Shown: positions 1-9,131 of the stretch, piece by piece
How positions within the stretch are numbered: position 1 is the first letter of the stretch
Layout: the number at the start of each line of letters is the position of its first letter
NCBI RefSeq assembly: GCF_011764565.1
Contig: NZ_AP022871.1
Location: forward strand, 4,960,320-5,024,319
Direction: 5' to 3'
DNA from: Phytohabitans suffuscus
Lineage (GTDB): Bacteria; Actinomycetota; Actinomycetes; Mycobacteriales; Micromonosporaceae
Length of the DNA stretch: 64,000 nucleotides
Made by a program: the position numbers and the translations under genes
Notes under the pieces: generated by a model
What the model saw: the letters and a program-made list of their open reading frames with translations, nothing else
The model's database searches: none
What the model was told of the DNA's origin: nothing

Positions 1-387
1 ACCGACCAGATCGTCGTCGGCTACCGCGAGGCGACCGCACGGGCCTCGACACCGGTGGCCCAGCTCGGCGCCCGCATGGTCGGCTACAAGCAGCACCGCG
101 GCGTGCTCAACCCGCGCGCCGGCCAGACTCCCGCCTGGACCTGGGGCGGCAGCACGCCGGAGGGCTTCGTGTGGCGCCGGGTGCACGCCTCCCAGCTCAT
201 GCTCCACTGGGCCGGCGCGCCGGAGATCGCCCACCGGCTCGTGGCGGCCGCCGCCCCGGTCGACGCGCCGACCCCGGTGCCCGCGCTCTCCTCGACCGCC
301 GACACCGCGCAGCTGCCCGCACAGCCCGGCCCGCCGGCCCAGGAGTCCCAACCGCCCGTCAGCCCGAGTGGTGAGGTCCAGCAGTGA
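1..387 (+). CDS. C-terminal part of an unrecognised protein (gene enters from the left edge)
   Basis: The frame is open from the first base and ends in TGA, giving 128 residues of a longer protein. The first two thirds look folded (motifs YKQHRGVLNPRAG and WRRVHASQLMLHW). The last 40 or so residues are rich in Pro, Ala and Gln and probably disordered. I do not recognise the family. The stop overlaps the start of the acetyltransferase gene by four bases (GTGA), so the two are probably translated from one message. Confidence 0.6.
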   Translation, partial: TDQIVVGYREATARASTPVAQLGARMVGYKQHRGVLNPRAGQTPAWTWGGSTPEGFVWRRVHASQLMLHWAGAPEIAHRLVAAAAPVDAPTPVPALSSTADTAQLPAQPGPPAQESQPPVSPSGEVQQ

Positions 388-959
388 GTGGACACGTGGC
401 GGTGCGGCGGTTCCCGTCGCTGACCGTCTCGACCCCGCGCGTCCTCGTACGCCCGGTCGAGGCCGCCGACGCCAAGGCGGTGGCCGAGGTGTTCATGGAC
501 AAGCAGACCCAGCGGTGGCTGCCGTTCCCGCGCGAGTTCGGGCAGATCGAGGGCGTCGCGTGGTGCACCGAGACCGCCCAGGAGCGGCGCGACAGCGGCA
601 ACGGCGACCACTACGCGGTGGTCCGCCGCGAGGACGACCGCCTGGTCGGCTGCCTGTGGACCAAGCGCACCGACTGGGTCGCCCGGGTCACCGAGGTGTC
701 GTACGCGATCGCCCCGGACACCCGCGGCTTCGGCGTCGCGGCCGAGGCGGTCGACGCGCTCGCCATCGCGCTGCTGCTCGAACACGGCTTCCAGCGCGTC
801 GAGCTGCGGGTCGCACCGGGCAACACCGCCTCCCGCCGGGTCGCGGAAAAGGCCGGCTTCACCTACGAGGGCCTGCTCCGCAACGCCGGCCACGTCCACA
901 GTGGACGCGCGGACCTGGAGGTCTGGTCCCTCGTGAAGGCCGACCTCCACCCCGGCTGA
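384..959 (+). CDS. GNAT-family N-acetyltransferase, RimJ/RimL type
   Basis: This 191-residue protein has the layout of RimJ/RimL-like GNAT enzymes, which move an acetyl group from acetyl-CoA to the N-terminus of a protein or to a small amine. The N-terminal strand (TPRVLVRPVEAADA, residues 17-30) starts the fold. The acetyl-CoA pyrophosphate loop is RGFGVAAEA at 114-122, preceded by SYAIAPDT. The segment GNTASRRVAEKAGF at 146-159 is the usual C-terminal CoA-binding part. The GTG start overlaps the previous stop by four bases. The real substrate cannot be read from sequence, and RimJ is only one possibility. It converges on the penicillin-binding protein gene with a 6-bp gap. Confidence 0.85.
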   Translation: MSGHVAVRRFPSLTVSTPRVLVRPVEAADAKAVAEVFMDKQTQRWLPFPREFGQIEGVAWCTETAQERRDSGNGDHYAVVRREDDRLVGCLWTKRTDWVARVTEVSYAIAPDTRGFGVAAEAVDALAIALLLEHGFQRVELRVAPGNTASRRVAEKAGFTYEGLLRNAGHVHSGRADLEVWSLVKADLHPG

Positions 960-965
960 CGCCTC

Positions 966-3110
966 TCAGCGGAGGATCGACGCGGGGGGTGGGGTGAAGT
1001 TGCGCTTGGGCTTGCCCGCCAAGCCGTCGCGCAGGGTCTCGGCCACCGCGTCGATCGGCTTCATGGACTGGCCGTCGCCCACCGCGTTGAACGGGTAGTC
1101 CGGGTCGGCGATGAACGAGGCGGCCGCCAGGTCCGGGGTCATGCCGACGAACCAGGCCGCGCGGGTGGAGTCGGTCGTACCGGTCTTGCCGGCCACCGGG
1201 CGGCCCACCGTGCCGTACACGCCGGGCGCGGTCGACCAGCCGCCGCACGAGCCGCGGGAGGCGCCGAAGCCGGTCACGCACCGCGCCGCGTCGGCCGCCG
1301 CGCGGGCGGCCGCCGGGCTGACCGCCTGCGTGCAGCGCGGCTTGGCCACCTCGACACCCTTGTACGCGGCCTGCGAGCCGTCCGGCCCCGCGACCGACAG
1401 CACCGGCAGCGGCTCGCAGTACCTGCCGTCGGCGGCGACGGTGGCGTACGCGTTCGCCATCTCCAGCGGCGTCGCGTCGGAGACGCCGAGCGTGAAGGCG
1501 CCCCAGCCCTTCGCCTTCTTCGGCGACGCCTGGAGCTTGTCGATGTCGGTACGCCACCGCAGGCCGAGCCGCTCGGCCATCTTGACCGCCTTGTCCGCGC
1601 CGACCTTCTGCTCCAGCTGTACGAAGTAGGTGTTGACCGACTTGCCGAAGCCGGACCACATCGCGTGGCGGCCGGTCATCGCGCCGGAGGCGTTCGAGGG
1701 GCACCAGCGCCCGCCGCAGCTGCTCGGCTCGCCGTCGCCGGCCAGGTACTGGGAGACGTACCGCTGCGGCGAGTAGAACGACGTGGACATCGGCAGGCCG
1801 GCGTCGAGCGCGGCGAGCATGACGAACATCTTGAACGTCGACCCCGCCTGGTAGCCCGGCATGTCGCCGCCGCCGAGCAGCGGGTTCACCGTGTTCGGGT
1901 AGTTGCCGGGCATCCTGCCGGCCTTGTTGGGGTCGGAGTGCGCGCCGTTGTTCTTCTGTTCCAGCGAGTACGTGCGGTTGACCGCCATCGCCTTCACCTG
2001 GCCGGTACCGGGCTGGATGGTCACGATACCGAGCGCGAAGCGGCTGTTCTCGGACTCCTTGTCCAGCACGTTCGCGTGGGCGATGCGCTGGATCTTCGGG
2101 TCGAGCGTCGTCACGATGCGGTACCCGCCGCGGCGCAGCCGGTCCTCCCGCTCCTGCGCGCTGTTGCCGAACGCCTTCTGCGTGTTCCACCACGCCTTGA
2201 AGTAGTCGCAGAAGAAGCCCCAGTCGTTGTACTTGTCGGAGACCGAGATGCAGTCGTTCGCCGGCGTGGTGAGGCGCAGCTTGATCGGGCTCTGCTTGGC
2301 CTTCTCCGCCTCCGCCGGCGTCGTGTACTTCAGCGCCACCATCCGGTCGATGACGTAGTTGCGCCGCTCGGTGGCCTGGCGCTTGTCCTGGCTCGCCGGG
2401 TCGTAGGCGGTCGGCGCCTTCACCAGACCGGCGAGCGTGGCCGCCTCGACCAGCGTCAGGTCCTTGGGACGCTTGGAGAAGAAGACCTCGGCGGCGGCGT
2501 AGATGCCGTACGCCCGGTGCCCGAAGTACGCCGAGTTGAGGTAGCGCTCCAGGATCTCCGGCTTGGTGATCTGCTTTTCGAGCTCCACCGCCAGCTTCAT
2601 CTCGCGGACCTTGCGGGCGCTGGTCTGCTCGGTGGCCTGCTGCACCTCCAGCGGCGTCTTCGCGCTGTCCCGCAGCGCCATGCGCACGTACTGCATGGTC
2701 AGCGTCGAGGCGCCCTGCTGCACCTCGCCGCCCTGGTGGTTGGCGACGAAGGCGCGGGCGATGCCCTTGGCGTCCACGCCGTTGTGCTGGTAGAAGCGGG
2801 AGTCCTCGGAGGCCACGATGGCCCGCTGGATGTTCACCGACATCTGGCTGATCGGCGTGTACTTGCGGTGTTCCTCGTAGAACATCGTGATCAGCGTCTT
2901 ACCGTCCGCGGCGTACACGTACGTGGTCTGCGCCGGCGGTGTCGCGTCCAGCGCCGAGGGCATGTCACCGACGAAGTCGGCGGCGGCCTTGGCCCCGATG
3001 CCACCGGCGGCGGCGATGGGGTAGGCGACGGCGGCGACGAGCACCCCGGCGATGAGCCCGGCGCGGACAAGGGGTGCCATCCGGTTGGTTGCGGAGAGTA
3101 CGCGCTTCAT
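966..3110 (-). CDS. Class A penicillin-binding protein (bifunctional peptidoglycan transglycosylase/transpeptidase)
   Basis: A 714-residue bifunctional cell-wall synthase acting at the outer face of the membrane. A signal-anchor helix spans about residues 15-37. The GT51 glycosyltransferase domain has the catalytic motif EDSRFYQHNG with Glu102. The transpeptidase domain has all three penicillin-binding motifs: STFK with Ser424, SVN with Ser491 and KTG with Lys642. I chose ATG at 3110 because GAGG lies five bases upstream; an in-frame ATG 36 bases earlier has no ribosome site. The C-terminus ends shortly after the transpeptidase domain, without a PASTA domain or long tail. It is divergent from cobC across 54 bp. 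Confidence 0.93.
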   Translation of the reverse strand: MKRVLSATNRMAPLVRAGLIAGVLVAAVAYPIAAAGGIGAKAAADFVGDMPSALDATPPAQTTYVYAADGKTLITMFYEEHRKYTPISQMSVNIQRAIVASEDSRFYQHNGVDAKGIARAFVANHQGGEVQQGASTLTMQYVRMALRDSAKTPLEVQQATEQTSARKVREMKLAVELEKQITKPEILERYLNSAYFGHRAYGIYAAAEVFFSKRPKDLTLVEAATLAGLVKAPTAYDPASQDKRQATERRNYVIDRMVALKYTTPAEAEKAKQSPIKLRLTTPANDCISVSDKYNDWGFFCDYFKAWWNTQKAFGNSAQEREDRLRRGGYRIVTTLDPKIQRIAHANVLDKESENSRFALGIVTIQPGTGQVKAMAVNRTYSLEQKNNGAHSDPNKAGRMPGNYPNTVNPLLGGGDMPGYQAGSTFKMFVMLAALDAGLPMSTSFYSPQRYVSQYLAGDGEPSSCGGRWCPSNASGAMTGRHAMWSGFGKSVNTYFVQLEQKVGADKAVKMAERLGLRWRTDIDKLQASPKKAKGWGAFTLGVSDATPLEMANAYATVAADGRYCEPLPVLSVAGPDGSQAAYKGVEVAKPRCTQAVSPAAARAAADAARCVTGFGASRGSCGGWSTAPGVYGTVGRPVAGKTGTTDSTRAAWFVGMTPDLAAASFIADPDYPFNAVGDGQSMKPIDAVAETLRDGLAGKPKRNFTPPPASILR

Positions 3111-3164
3111 CACTACCTCAAGGTAGGACAAAGGCTGCCAAGACATGATCTAAAGAGGCAAAAC

Positions 3165-4234
3165 ATGCCGAGCGCTGGCATGCCGAAATCCTCGGTCATC
3201 CTGGAGTGCATGGATCTCGGTTTTCACGGCGACCTGGAGGTCGGGTCGGGCCTCGTCGATCTCGCGGTCAACGTGCGCCGCGCGCCGATGCCGCCATGGC
3301 TGGCCGAGCCGGTCGCGGCGTCGCTGGCCGACCTCGCCGCGTACCCCGATTCGGCGCCGGCCACCGCCGCGGTCGCCGCCCGGCACGCACGCCCGACCGC
3401 CGAGGTCCTGCTCACCGCCGGGGCGGCACAGGGCTTCGTACTGCTCGCGCAGGCACTGCGCGGGGCGCGGCGTGCGGTGGTCGTGCATCCCCAGTTCACC
3501 GAGCCGGAGGCGGCGCTGCGCAACGCCGGCCACGAGGTGACCCGCGTGCTGCTGCCGGCGGCGACCGGGTACGCGCTCGACCCGGCACTGGTGCCCGGCG
3601 ACGCCGACCTCGTCTTCGTCGGCAACCCCACCAACCCGACGTCGGTGCTTCACCCCGTGGAGGCGGTCGCCGCCCTCGCCCGGCCCGGCCGCGTACTGGT
3701 GGTGGACGAGGCGTTCGCCGACACGACCGGCGAGGCGGCGTCCCTCGCCGAGCGGCGCGACCTGCCGGGGCTGGTGGTCGTGCGCAGCCTCACCAAGACC
3801 TGGGGCCTGGCCGGGCTCCGGATCGGCTACCTGCTCGGCCCGGCCGACCTGCTCGCGCGGCTCGCCGCCGTACAGCCGCTGTGGGCCGTCTCGACGCCCG
3901 CGCTCGCCGCCGCCGCCGCGTGCGCCAGCCCGGCCGCCGTCGCGGCCGAGCGCGAGATCGCCGCCGGGCTCGCCGCCGACCGCGACCACCTGGTGGCCGC
4001 GCTGCGCGGCCTGCCCGGAGTCACCGTCGAAGGGCGGCCGGCGTCCTCGTTCGTCCTGATCAGACTCGACGGTGACGGCGAACGCGTGCGGCTCGCTCTG
4101 CGGGACCTCGGGTACGCGGTGCGGCGCGGCGACACCTTCCCGGGCTGGGCGCCGGCTGGCTGCGGATCGCGGTACGGGACACTGCGACCACCGACGGTTT
4201 CGTCCCGGCCCTGCGAAAGACGATGGAGGCGTAA
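3165..4234 (+). CDS. cobC: Threonine-phosphate decarboxylase CobC/CobD-like, PLP enzyme (interrupted by an apparent 1-base deletion)
   Basis: Fold-type I PLP enzyme of the histidinol-phosphate aminotransferase group. Next to cobT it is best read as the L-threonine-O-3-phosphate decarboxylase that makes the aminopropanol linker of cobalamin. The PLP lysine is Lys211 in SLTKTWGLAGLRIG, and GNPTNPTS is the usual phosphate/substrate loop. ATG at 3165 follows AAAGAGG by six bases. The frame is lost between 4137 and 4149 (ttcccgggctggg): one more C restores LGAGWLRIAVRDTATTDG and a stop at 4232-4234 that overlaps the cobT start by one base, as expected for an operon. The repaired protein would be about 356 residues, normal for the family. 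A histidinol-phosphate aminotransferase role is less likely given the neighbours. Confidence 0.82.
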
Positions 4235-5304
4235 TGATCGACGGAATCTCCCCGCTCGACGAGTCGGCCATGGCGGCGGCGCGGGCGCTGCACGCGCGGC
4301 TCACCAAGCCGGCCGGCTCGCTCGGCGCGCTGGAGGAGCTGTCCGTGCGCCTGGCCGGGCTGGCCGGCGAGTGCCCGCCCCCGCTGCCCGAGCCGGCCGC
4401 GGTGGCCGTCTTCGCGGGCGACCACGGCGTGCACGCCCAGGGGGTGACGCCCTGGCCGCAGGAGGTCACCGGCCAGATGGTGGCCAACTTCCTCGCCGGC
4501 GGCGCGGTGGTCAACGCGTTCGCCCGGCAGGTCGGCGCCTCGGTGACCGTGGTCGACGTGGGCGTGCTCGACGACCTCGGCTGGGCCCCGGCGCCCGGCG
4601 CGGTCGCCGACCGGTCGCGGCCGGGCCTGGTCGCGGCCAAGGTGCGCGCCGGTACGCGCGACATGACCACGCAGCCCGCGCTCACCCGCGAGGAGGTGTC
4701 GGCCGCGCTGGAGGCCGGCGCGCGGGTCGCGTTCACGCTCGTGGACCAGGGCGCGCGGGCGCTGGTCACCGGCGACATGGGTATCGCCAACACGACCCCG
4801 GCGGCCGCGCTGATCGCGGCGTTCACCGGGTCGGACGCGGAGGCGGTGACCGGGCGCGGCACGGGCATCGACGACGACCGGTACACCCGGAAGGTGGCCG
4901 TGGTCCGCGCGGCACTGGCGACGCACCGGCCCGACCCGGCCGACCCGCTCGGCGTGCTCGCGGCGGTCGGCGGGCTGGAACACGCCGCGATCGCCGGCTT
5001 CATCCTGGGCGGCGCCTCCCGGCGGGTACCCGTGATCCTCGACGGGGTGATCGCGGTGTCGGCCGCCCTCGCCGCGGCGGCCCTGGCCCCCGACGCGGTC
5101 GGCGCGATGGTCGCCGGCCACCGCTCGGCCGAGCCGGGCGCGTCGGTGGCGCTGGCCCACCTCGGCCTCGAACCCCTCATCGACCTCGGCATGCGGCTCG
5201 GCGAGGGCACCGGCGCGGTGCTCTCGGTGCCGATCGTGGCGAGCGCGGTGCGGGTGCTGTACGAGGTGGCGACGTTCGACTCGGCGGGGGTGTCCGAGAA
5301 GTGA
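4234..5304 (+). CDS. cobT: Nicotinate-nucleotide-dimethylbenzimidazole phosphoribosyltransferase CobT
   Basis: A 356-residue cytoplasmic enzyme that transfers phosphoribose from nicotinate mononucleotide to 5,6-dimethylbenzimidazole, making alpha-ribazole phosphate for the cobalamin lower ligand. Typical CobT segments are LTKPAGSLGALEEL near the N-terminus, FAGDHGVHAQGVTPWPQEVT, the glycine-rich TGDMGIANTTPAAAL and the C-terminal RLGEGTGA, whose Glu324 matches the catalytic Glu317 of the Salmonella enzyme. The ATG overlaps the cobC stop (TAATG) and the stop overlaps the next gene (GTGA), so the three genes form one coupled operon. An earlier in-frame start would run into cobC and is unlikely. 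Confidence 0.95.
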   Translation: MIDGISPLDESAMAAARALHARLTKPAGSLGALEELSVRLAGLAGECPPPLPEPAAVAVFAGDHGVHAQGVTPWPQEVTGQMVANFLAGGAVVNAFARQVGASVTVVDVGVLDDLGWAPAPGAVADRSRPGLVAAKVRAGTRDMTTQPALTREEVSAALEAGARVAFTLVDQGARALVTGDMGIANTTPAAALIAAFTGSDAEAVTGRGTGIDDDRYTRKVAVVRAALATHRPDPADPLGVLAAVGGLEHAAIAGFILGGASRRVPVILDGVIAVSAALAAAALAPDAVGAMVAGHRSAEPGASVALAHLGLEPLIDLGMRLGEGTGAVLSVPIVASAVRVLYEVATFDSAGVSEK

Positions 5305-6569
5305 CCAGCCCGTACCCGTTGGCCCTGCTGCTCGGCGGGCGCCGCGTGCTCGTCGTCGGCGGCGGCGCGGTCGCGACGCGGCGGGTGCCCGCGCTGCTCG
5401 ACGCGGGCGCGCTGGTCGAGGTGGTCAGCCCGCACCTGACCCCGGCCCTGCGCGCGCTGGCCGACGCCGGGCGGGTGACCTGGAGCGGGCGGCGCTTCCA
5501 AGCCTCCGATGTGGACGGTGCCTGGCTGGTGCAGGTGGCTGTCGACGACCCGGCCGCGGCGGCGGCGGTGAGCGCGGCCGCGCTGGAGCGGCGGGTGTTC
5601 TGCGTGCGCGCCGACGACCGGCACGCGGCGACCGCCTGGACCCCGGCGACCACCCGCCACGGCGCGGTCACGGTCGCGGTCACGGCCGGCGGCGACCCGC
5701 CCCGCGCGGTGGTCATCCGGGACGCGATCCGCGAAGGTCTGCTGGACGGGACGCTGCCGGGCTGCGCGGTGCCGGCGCCGGCGGGCACGTCCGCACCGGC
5801 CCGGGAGGTGGTCGGCGGCGGGCGGGTCGTCCTGGTCGGCGCCGGCCCGGGTGACCCCGAGCTGATCACGGTCAAGGGGCGCCGGCTGCTCGCCGCGGCC
5901 GACGTGGTGGTCGCCGACCGGCTGGTGCCCGGCCTGCTGCTGGACGAGCTGCGGCCCGAGGTGGAGCTGGTGGACGCCTCGAAGATCCCGTACGGGCCGG
6001 CCAAGGCCCAGGAGGAGATCAACCGCATCCTGGTCGAGCGGGCCGCCGCCGGGCTGACGGTCGTGCGGCTCAAGGGCGGCGACCCGTACGTGTTCGGCCG
6101 CGGCGGCGAAGAGGCGCTGGCCTGCGCCGAAGCCGGGGTACCGGTGACGGTCGTGCCGGGCGTGACGAGCTCGGTGGCCGCACCGGCCGTCGCCGGGATC
6201 CCGGTGACCCACCGCGGGGTCGCGCACGAGTTCACGGTGGTGAGCGGGCACGTCGCGCCGGACAGCCCGGCGTCGCTGGTCGACTGGCCGGCGCTGGCCC
6301 GCATGCGCGGCACGCTGGTGGTGCTCATGGGCCTGAAGAACCTGCCGAAGATCACCGCGACCCTGCTCGCGCACGGCCGGGCGCCGGACACCCCGGCCGC
6401 GGTGGTCCAGGAGGGCACGACCGGCTCGCAGCGGGTGCTCCGCGCGGTGCTCGCCGACGTCGCCGAGCGGACGGCCGCCGCCGGCTTCCGCCCACCCGCC
6501 ATCGTCGTGGTGGGCGAGGTGGTCGGCGTGCTACCCGTCGAGGAGGAGCGCGCAGCGGATCAGCCCTAG
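5301..6569 (+). CDS. cobA: Uroporphyrinogen-III C-methyltransferase with N-terminal precorrin-2 dehydrogenase domain
   Basis: A 422-residue CysG-like fusion. Residues 1-150 are the NAD-dependent dehydrogenase/ferrochelatase-type domain, with the nucleotide motif VLVVGGGAVATRR at 17-28. From about residue 178 comes a full S-adenosylmethionine-dependent uroporphyrinogen-III methyltransferase: GAGPGDPELITVKG, VVVADRLV, RLKGGDPYVFGRGGEE, VPGVTSS and GIPVTHRG are family motifs. It makes precorrin-2, shared by siroheme and cobalamin, which fits the cobC-cobT context. The GTG start overlaps cobT by four bases. The last 39 bp overlap, tail to tail, the end of the otsB/GH15 gene. The name cysG would serve equally well. 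Confidence 0.93.
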   Translation: MTSPYPLALLLGGRRVLVVGGGAVATRRVPALLDAGALVEVVSPHLTPALRALADAGRVTWSGRRFQASDVDGAWLVQVAVDDPAAAAAVSAAALERRVFCVRADDRHAATAWTPATTRHGAVTVAVTAGGDPPRAVVIRDAIREGLLDGTLPGCAVPAPAGTSAPAREVVGGGRVVLVGAGPGDPELITVKGRRLLAAADVVVADRLVPGLLLDELRPEVELVDASKIPYGPAKAQEEINRILVERAAAGLTVVRLKGGDPYVFGRGGEEALACAEAGVPVTVVPGVTSSVAAPAVAGIPVTHRGVAHEFTVVSGHVAPDSPASLVDWPALARMRGTLVVLMGLKNLPKITATLLAHGRAPDTPAAVVQEGTTGSQRVLRAVLADVAERTAAAGFRPPAIVVVGEVVGVLPVEEERAADQP

Positions 6570-9086
6570 GTGGCTGTACGCCTGCGGGTGGTTGCCCAGG
6601 CCGCGCTCGGCGATCGGGTCGTACTGCTCGGGCAGCAGCCCGGTCGGGCCGGCCGTGTCCAGCATCTGCGCGAACAGCTCCTCGGCGTCGCCGCGCCGGC
6701 CGGTGCGCAGGTACGCCTCGATCAGCCACGCGGTGCACACGTGGAAGCCACCCTCGCGGCCGGGCAGGCCGTCGTCCCAGCGGTACCGGTAGACGACCGG
6801 GCCGCTGCGCAGGTCGGCCTCGACCTTGAGCACCGTGGCGAGGAAGCGCGGGTCGTCGTCGGTGAGCAGGCCGGACAGCCCGATCCAGAGGCTTGAGGCG
6901 TCCATCTCCTCGTCGCCGTACGCCACCGTGTACGCGCCGGCGCGCTCATGCCAGCCGTGCTCCAGCACGTTGTGGCCGATCCGGTCGCGCAGCTCCACCC
7001 ACTCGGGCCGGTCGGTGCCGCCGTGCTCGCGCATCACGTGCAACGCGCGTTCCACGGTCAGCCAGCACATGACCTTGGAGTACACGTGGTGCCGGGGCGG
7101 CAGCCGCGCCTCCCACAGGCCGTGGTCGGGCTCGTGCCACCGCCGGTCGACGGCCTGCACCATCGCCTCGATGACCCGCCACTCCTCCTCGCGCACCGAG
7201 CCGCGGGCGTCGGCCACCGCCGCGATCAGGTCGACCACCGGGCCGAAGACGTCGAGCTGGAGCTGGTGGTTGGCGAGGTTGCCGACGCGTACCGGGCGGG
7301 AGCCGGCCCAGCCGGGGAGCGTGTCGATGACCGCCTCGGCGCCCAACTCGTACCCCTCGATCGTGTAGAGCGGGTGCAGCCGCTCGGGGTGGCCGCCGGT
7401 GCGCTCCACGCACCCGTGCACCCACCGCAGGAAGCGTTCCGCCTCGGGCAGCGAGCCGAGGTCGACCAGCGCCCGTGCGGCCATCGCGGCGTCGCGCAGC
7501 CAGCAGTAGCGGTAGTCCCAGTTGCGTACCCCGCCGACCTCCTCGGGCAGCGAGGTGGTCGCCGCGGCGAGGATGCCCCCGGTCGCGTCGTTGCACATGC
7601 CGCGCAACGTGAGCGCCGACCGCAACACCAGGTCGCGGGCCACACCCGGAAGGCGGAGCGAGGTCGCCCACTCCCGCCACGGCCGCTCGGCCTCGGCCTG
7701 GCGATCGGACAGGGGTACCGGCTGGTGCTCCAGGCTGTGCGACCCGAACCGCAGCTCCAGCGCCACCTGCCCGCCCGCCGCGGTCAGGTCGACCACCGCC
7801 CGCGCGGTGTCGTAGCCGCCGTCGGTGGCCACGTCCCACTCGACGCCGGGGGAGAAGAGCGCGACCGGCTCGCTGGAGCCGAGCACGAGCAGGCCGTCGC
7901 CGAGATGCTGCAGCCTGATGCCGACCTGCCCGAACTCCGGCCGCGGCGCGAACTCCAGCCGGGCCCGGCCGTGGCCGGCGAGGACGCGTACGAGGGTGGA
8001 GTCGACGCCTTGGCCGGGCAGCGCGAGCCAGTCGGTGACGGTGAGCCCGGACCAGCGCGTCTCCACGGTCATCGTGGCCGAGCGGTAGCGCTGGCCGAGC
8101 GGGATGCCACCCCGGTCGGTGGAGACGGTGAAGTGCCCGGCCGGGGCGCCGCCGAGCAGGTCGGCGAAGAGCGCGGGTGAGTCGGCGCGCGGGTGGCAGA
8201 GCCAGGTGAGCTTCGCCTCGGGGGTGAGCAGGGCGACGGTACGGCCGTTGGCGAGCATCGAGTGGCGTTCGATCGGTACGGCCCGCTCGCCGAAGAGCCA
8301 GGTGCGGCGGATCTGGAGCAGGAGGCCGAGCACGCGGGCGGCGTCGATCGGCTCGTCCACCCGGTACCCGGCCTTGGTCTCGCCGGGCCCGATCTTGATA
8401 CCGACGTCCGGCCCGTGCAGCCGCGCGAACGCCCGCTCGTCGGTCACGCTGTCGCCGATCACCAATGCGGCGCTCGCCGACATCTGGGTGCGCAGCTGGT
8501 CGACGGCGGCGCCCTTGTTGGTGGGGAGCACGGAGAGCTCGACCACGTGCTTGCCCTCGGTGACGGTCACCTCCGGCCAGTTGGCGGGGCCCGCGCGGAG
8601 CGCGTCGATCACCCGCGAGGCGACCTCCGGCTCGGCCGCTCGCACGTGCACGGCCACGCTGGCGGGTTTCGACTCGAGTCGTACCCCTGCCTGGTCCTGG
8701 GCGATCTCGCGCACCGTGGCCTGCAGCCGCGTGCGGACCTCGACCAGCTCGGGCGCCAGGCGCTCGACGAAACCGATGTCGAACTCGGACCCGTGGCTGC
8801 CCACCAGGTGCACCTCGGCGGGGAGGCGGGACAGCGCGGCCAGGTCGCGCAGGGCGCGGCCGGAGATCACGGCGACGGTGGTCTGCGGCAGCGAGGCGAG
8901 GGCGCGGATGGCGGCGACGGATTCGGGCAGCGGCGCCGCTTTGGTCGGATCGAGCACGATCGGCGCGAGGGTGCCGTCGTAGTCGCAGGCGATCAGCAGG
9001 TTGGGTACCCGCGCGACCCGGCCGATCGCGCGGCGCAGGTCAGGGTCGATCTCGCCGAGGGAGCGTTGGTCAAGGTCGAGGACCAT
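6531..9086 (-). CDS. otsB: Bifunctional trehalose-6-phosphate phosphatase / glycoside hydrolase family 15 fusion
   Basis: An 851-residue two-enzyme protein. Residues 20-250 are a HAD phosphatase of the OtsB type, with motif I DYDGTLAP (Asp35, Asp37), a Thr/Ser step in VAVISGR and motif IV GDSVTDERAF. It would dephosphorylate trehalose 6-phosphate. From about residue 265 a GH15 (glucoamylase/trehalase-like) domain follows, with NWDYRYCWLRDAA near 518, GNLANHQLQLDVFG, PDHGLWE and the late acidic motif LLPEQYDP. GH15 members in actinomycetes include trehalases, so this chain might both make and break trehalose, but the GH15 substrate is inference. It lies 45 bp downstream of otsA on the same strand, and its end overlaps cobA by 39 bp. 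Confidence 0.9.
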   Translation of the reverse strand: MVLDLDQRSLGEIDPDLRRAIGRVARVPNLLIACDYDGTLAPIVLDPTKAAPLPESVAAIRALASLPQTTVAVISGRALRDLAALSRLPAEVHLVGSHGSEFDIGFVERLAPELVEVRTRLQATVREIAQDQAGVRLESKPASVAVHVRAAEPEVASRVIDALRAGPANWPEVTVTEGKHVVELSVLPTNKGAAVDQLRTQMSASAALVIGDSVTDERAFARLHGPDVGIKIGPGETKAGYRVDEPIDAARVLGLLLQIRRTWLFGERAVPIERHSMLANGRTVALLTPEAKLTWLCHPRADSPALFADLLGGAPAGHFTVSTDRGGIPLGQRYRSATMTVETRWSGLTVTDWLALPGQGVDSTLVRVLAGHGRARLEFAPRPEFGQVGIRLQHLGDGLLVLGSSEPVALFSPGVEWDVATDGGYDTARAVVDLTAAGGQVALELRFGSHSLEHQPVPLSDRQAEAERPWREWATSLRLPGVARDLVLRSALTLRGMCNDATGGILAAATTSLPEEVGGVRNWDYRYCWLRDAAMAARALVDLGSLPEAERFLRWVHGCVERTGGHPERLHPLYTIEGYELGAEAVIDTLPGWAGSRPVRVGNLANHQLQLDVFGPVVDLIAAVADARGSVREEEWRVIEAMVQAVDRRWHEPDHGLWEARLPPRHHVYSKVMCWLTVERALHVMREHGGTDRPEWVELRDRIGHNVLEHGWHERAGAYTVAYGDEEMDASSLWIGLSGLLTDDDPRFLATVLKVEADLRSGPVVYRYRWDDGLPGREGGFHVCTAWLIEAYLRTGRRGDAEELFAQMLDTAGPTGLLPEQYDPIAERGLGNHPQAYSHLGLIRCALLLDG

Positions 9087-9131
9087 GACTCCATGCTGCC
9101 CCGTTCGCCCGATTCGTGCTCTGGAAGCGGC

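Noticed and set aside
3150..6374. A minus-strand frame of over 1,000 codons
   Set aside because: It is antisense to cobC, cobT and cobA, has His/Arg/Gly-rich low-complexity composition and matches no family. It is a shadow of high-GC genes.
1665..6569. A single plus-strand frame of over 1,600 codons
   Set aside because: It joins the antisense of the penicillin-binding protein gene, the 5' part of cobC and cobA with no unity. High GC removes stop codons. The real genes in it have their own starts and family motifs.
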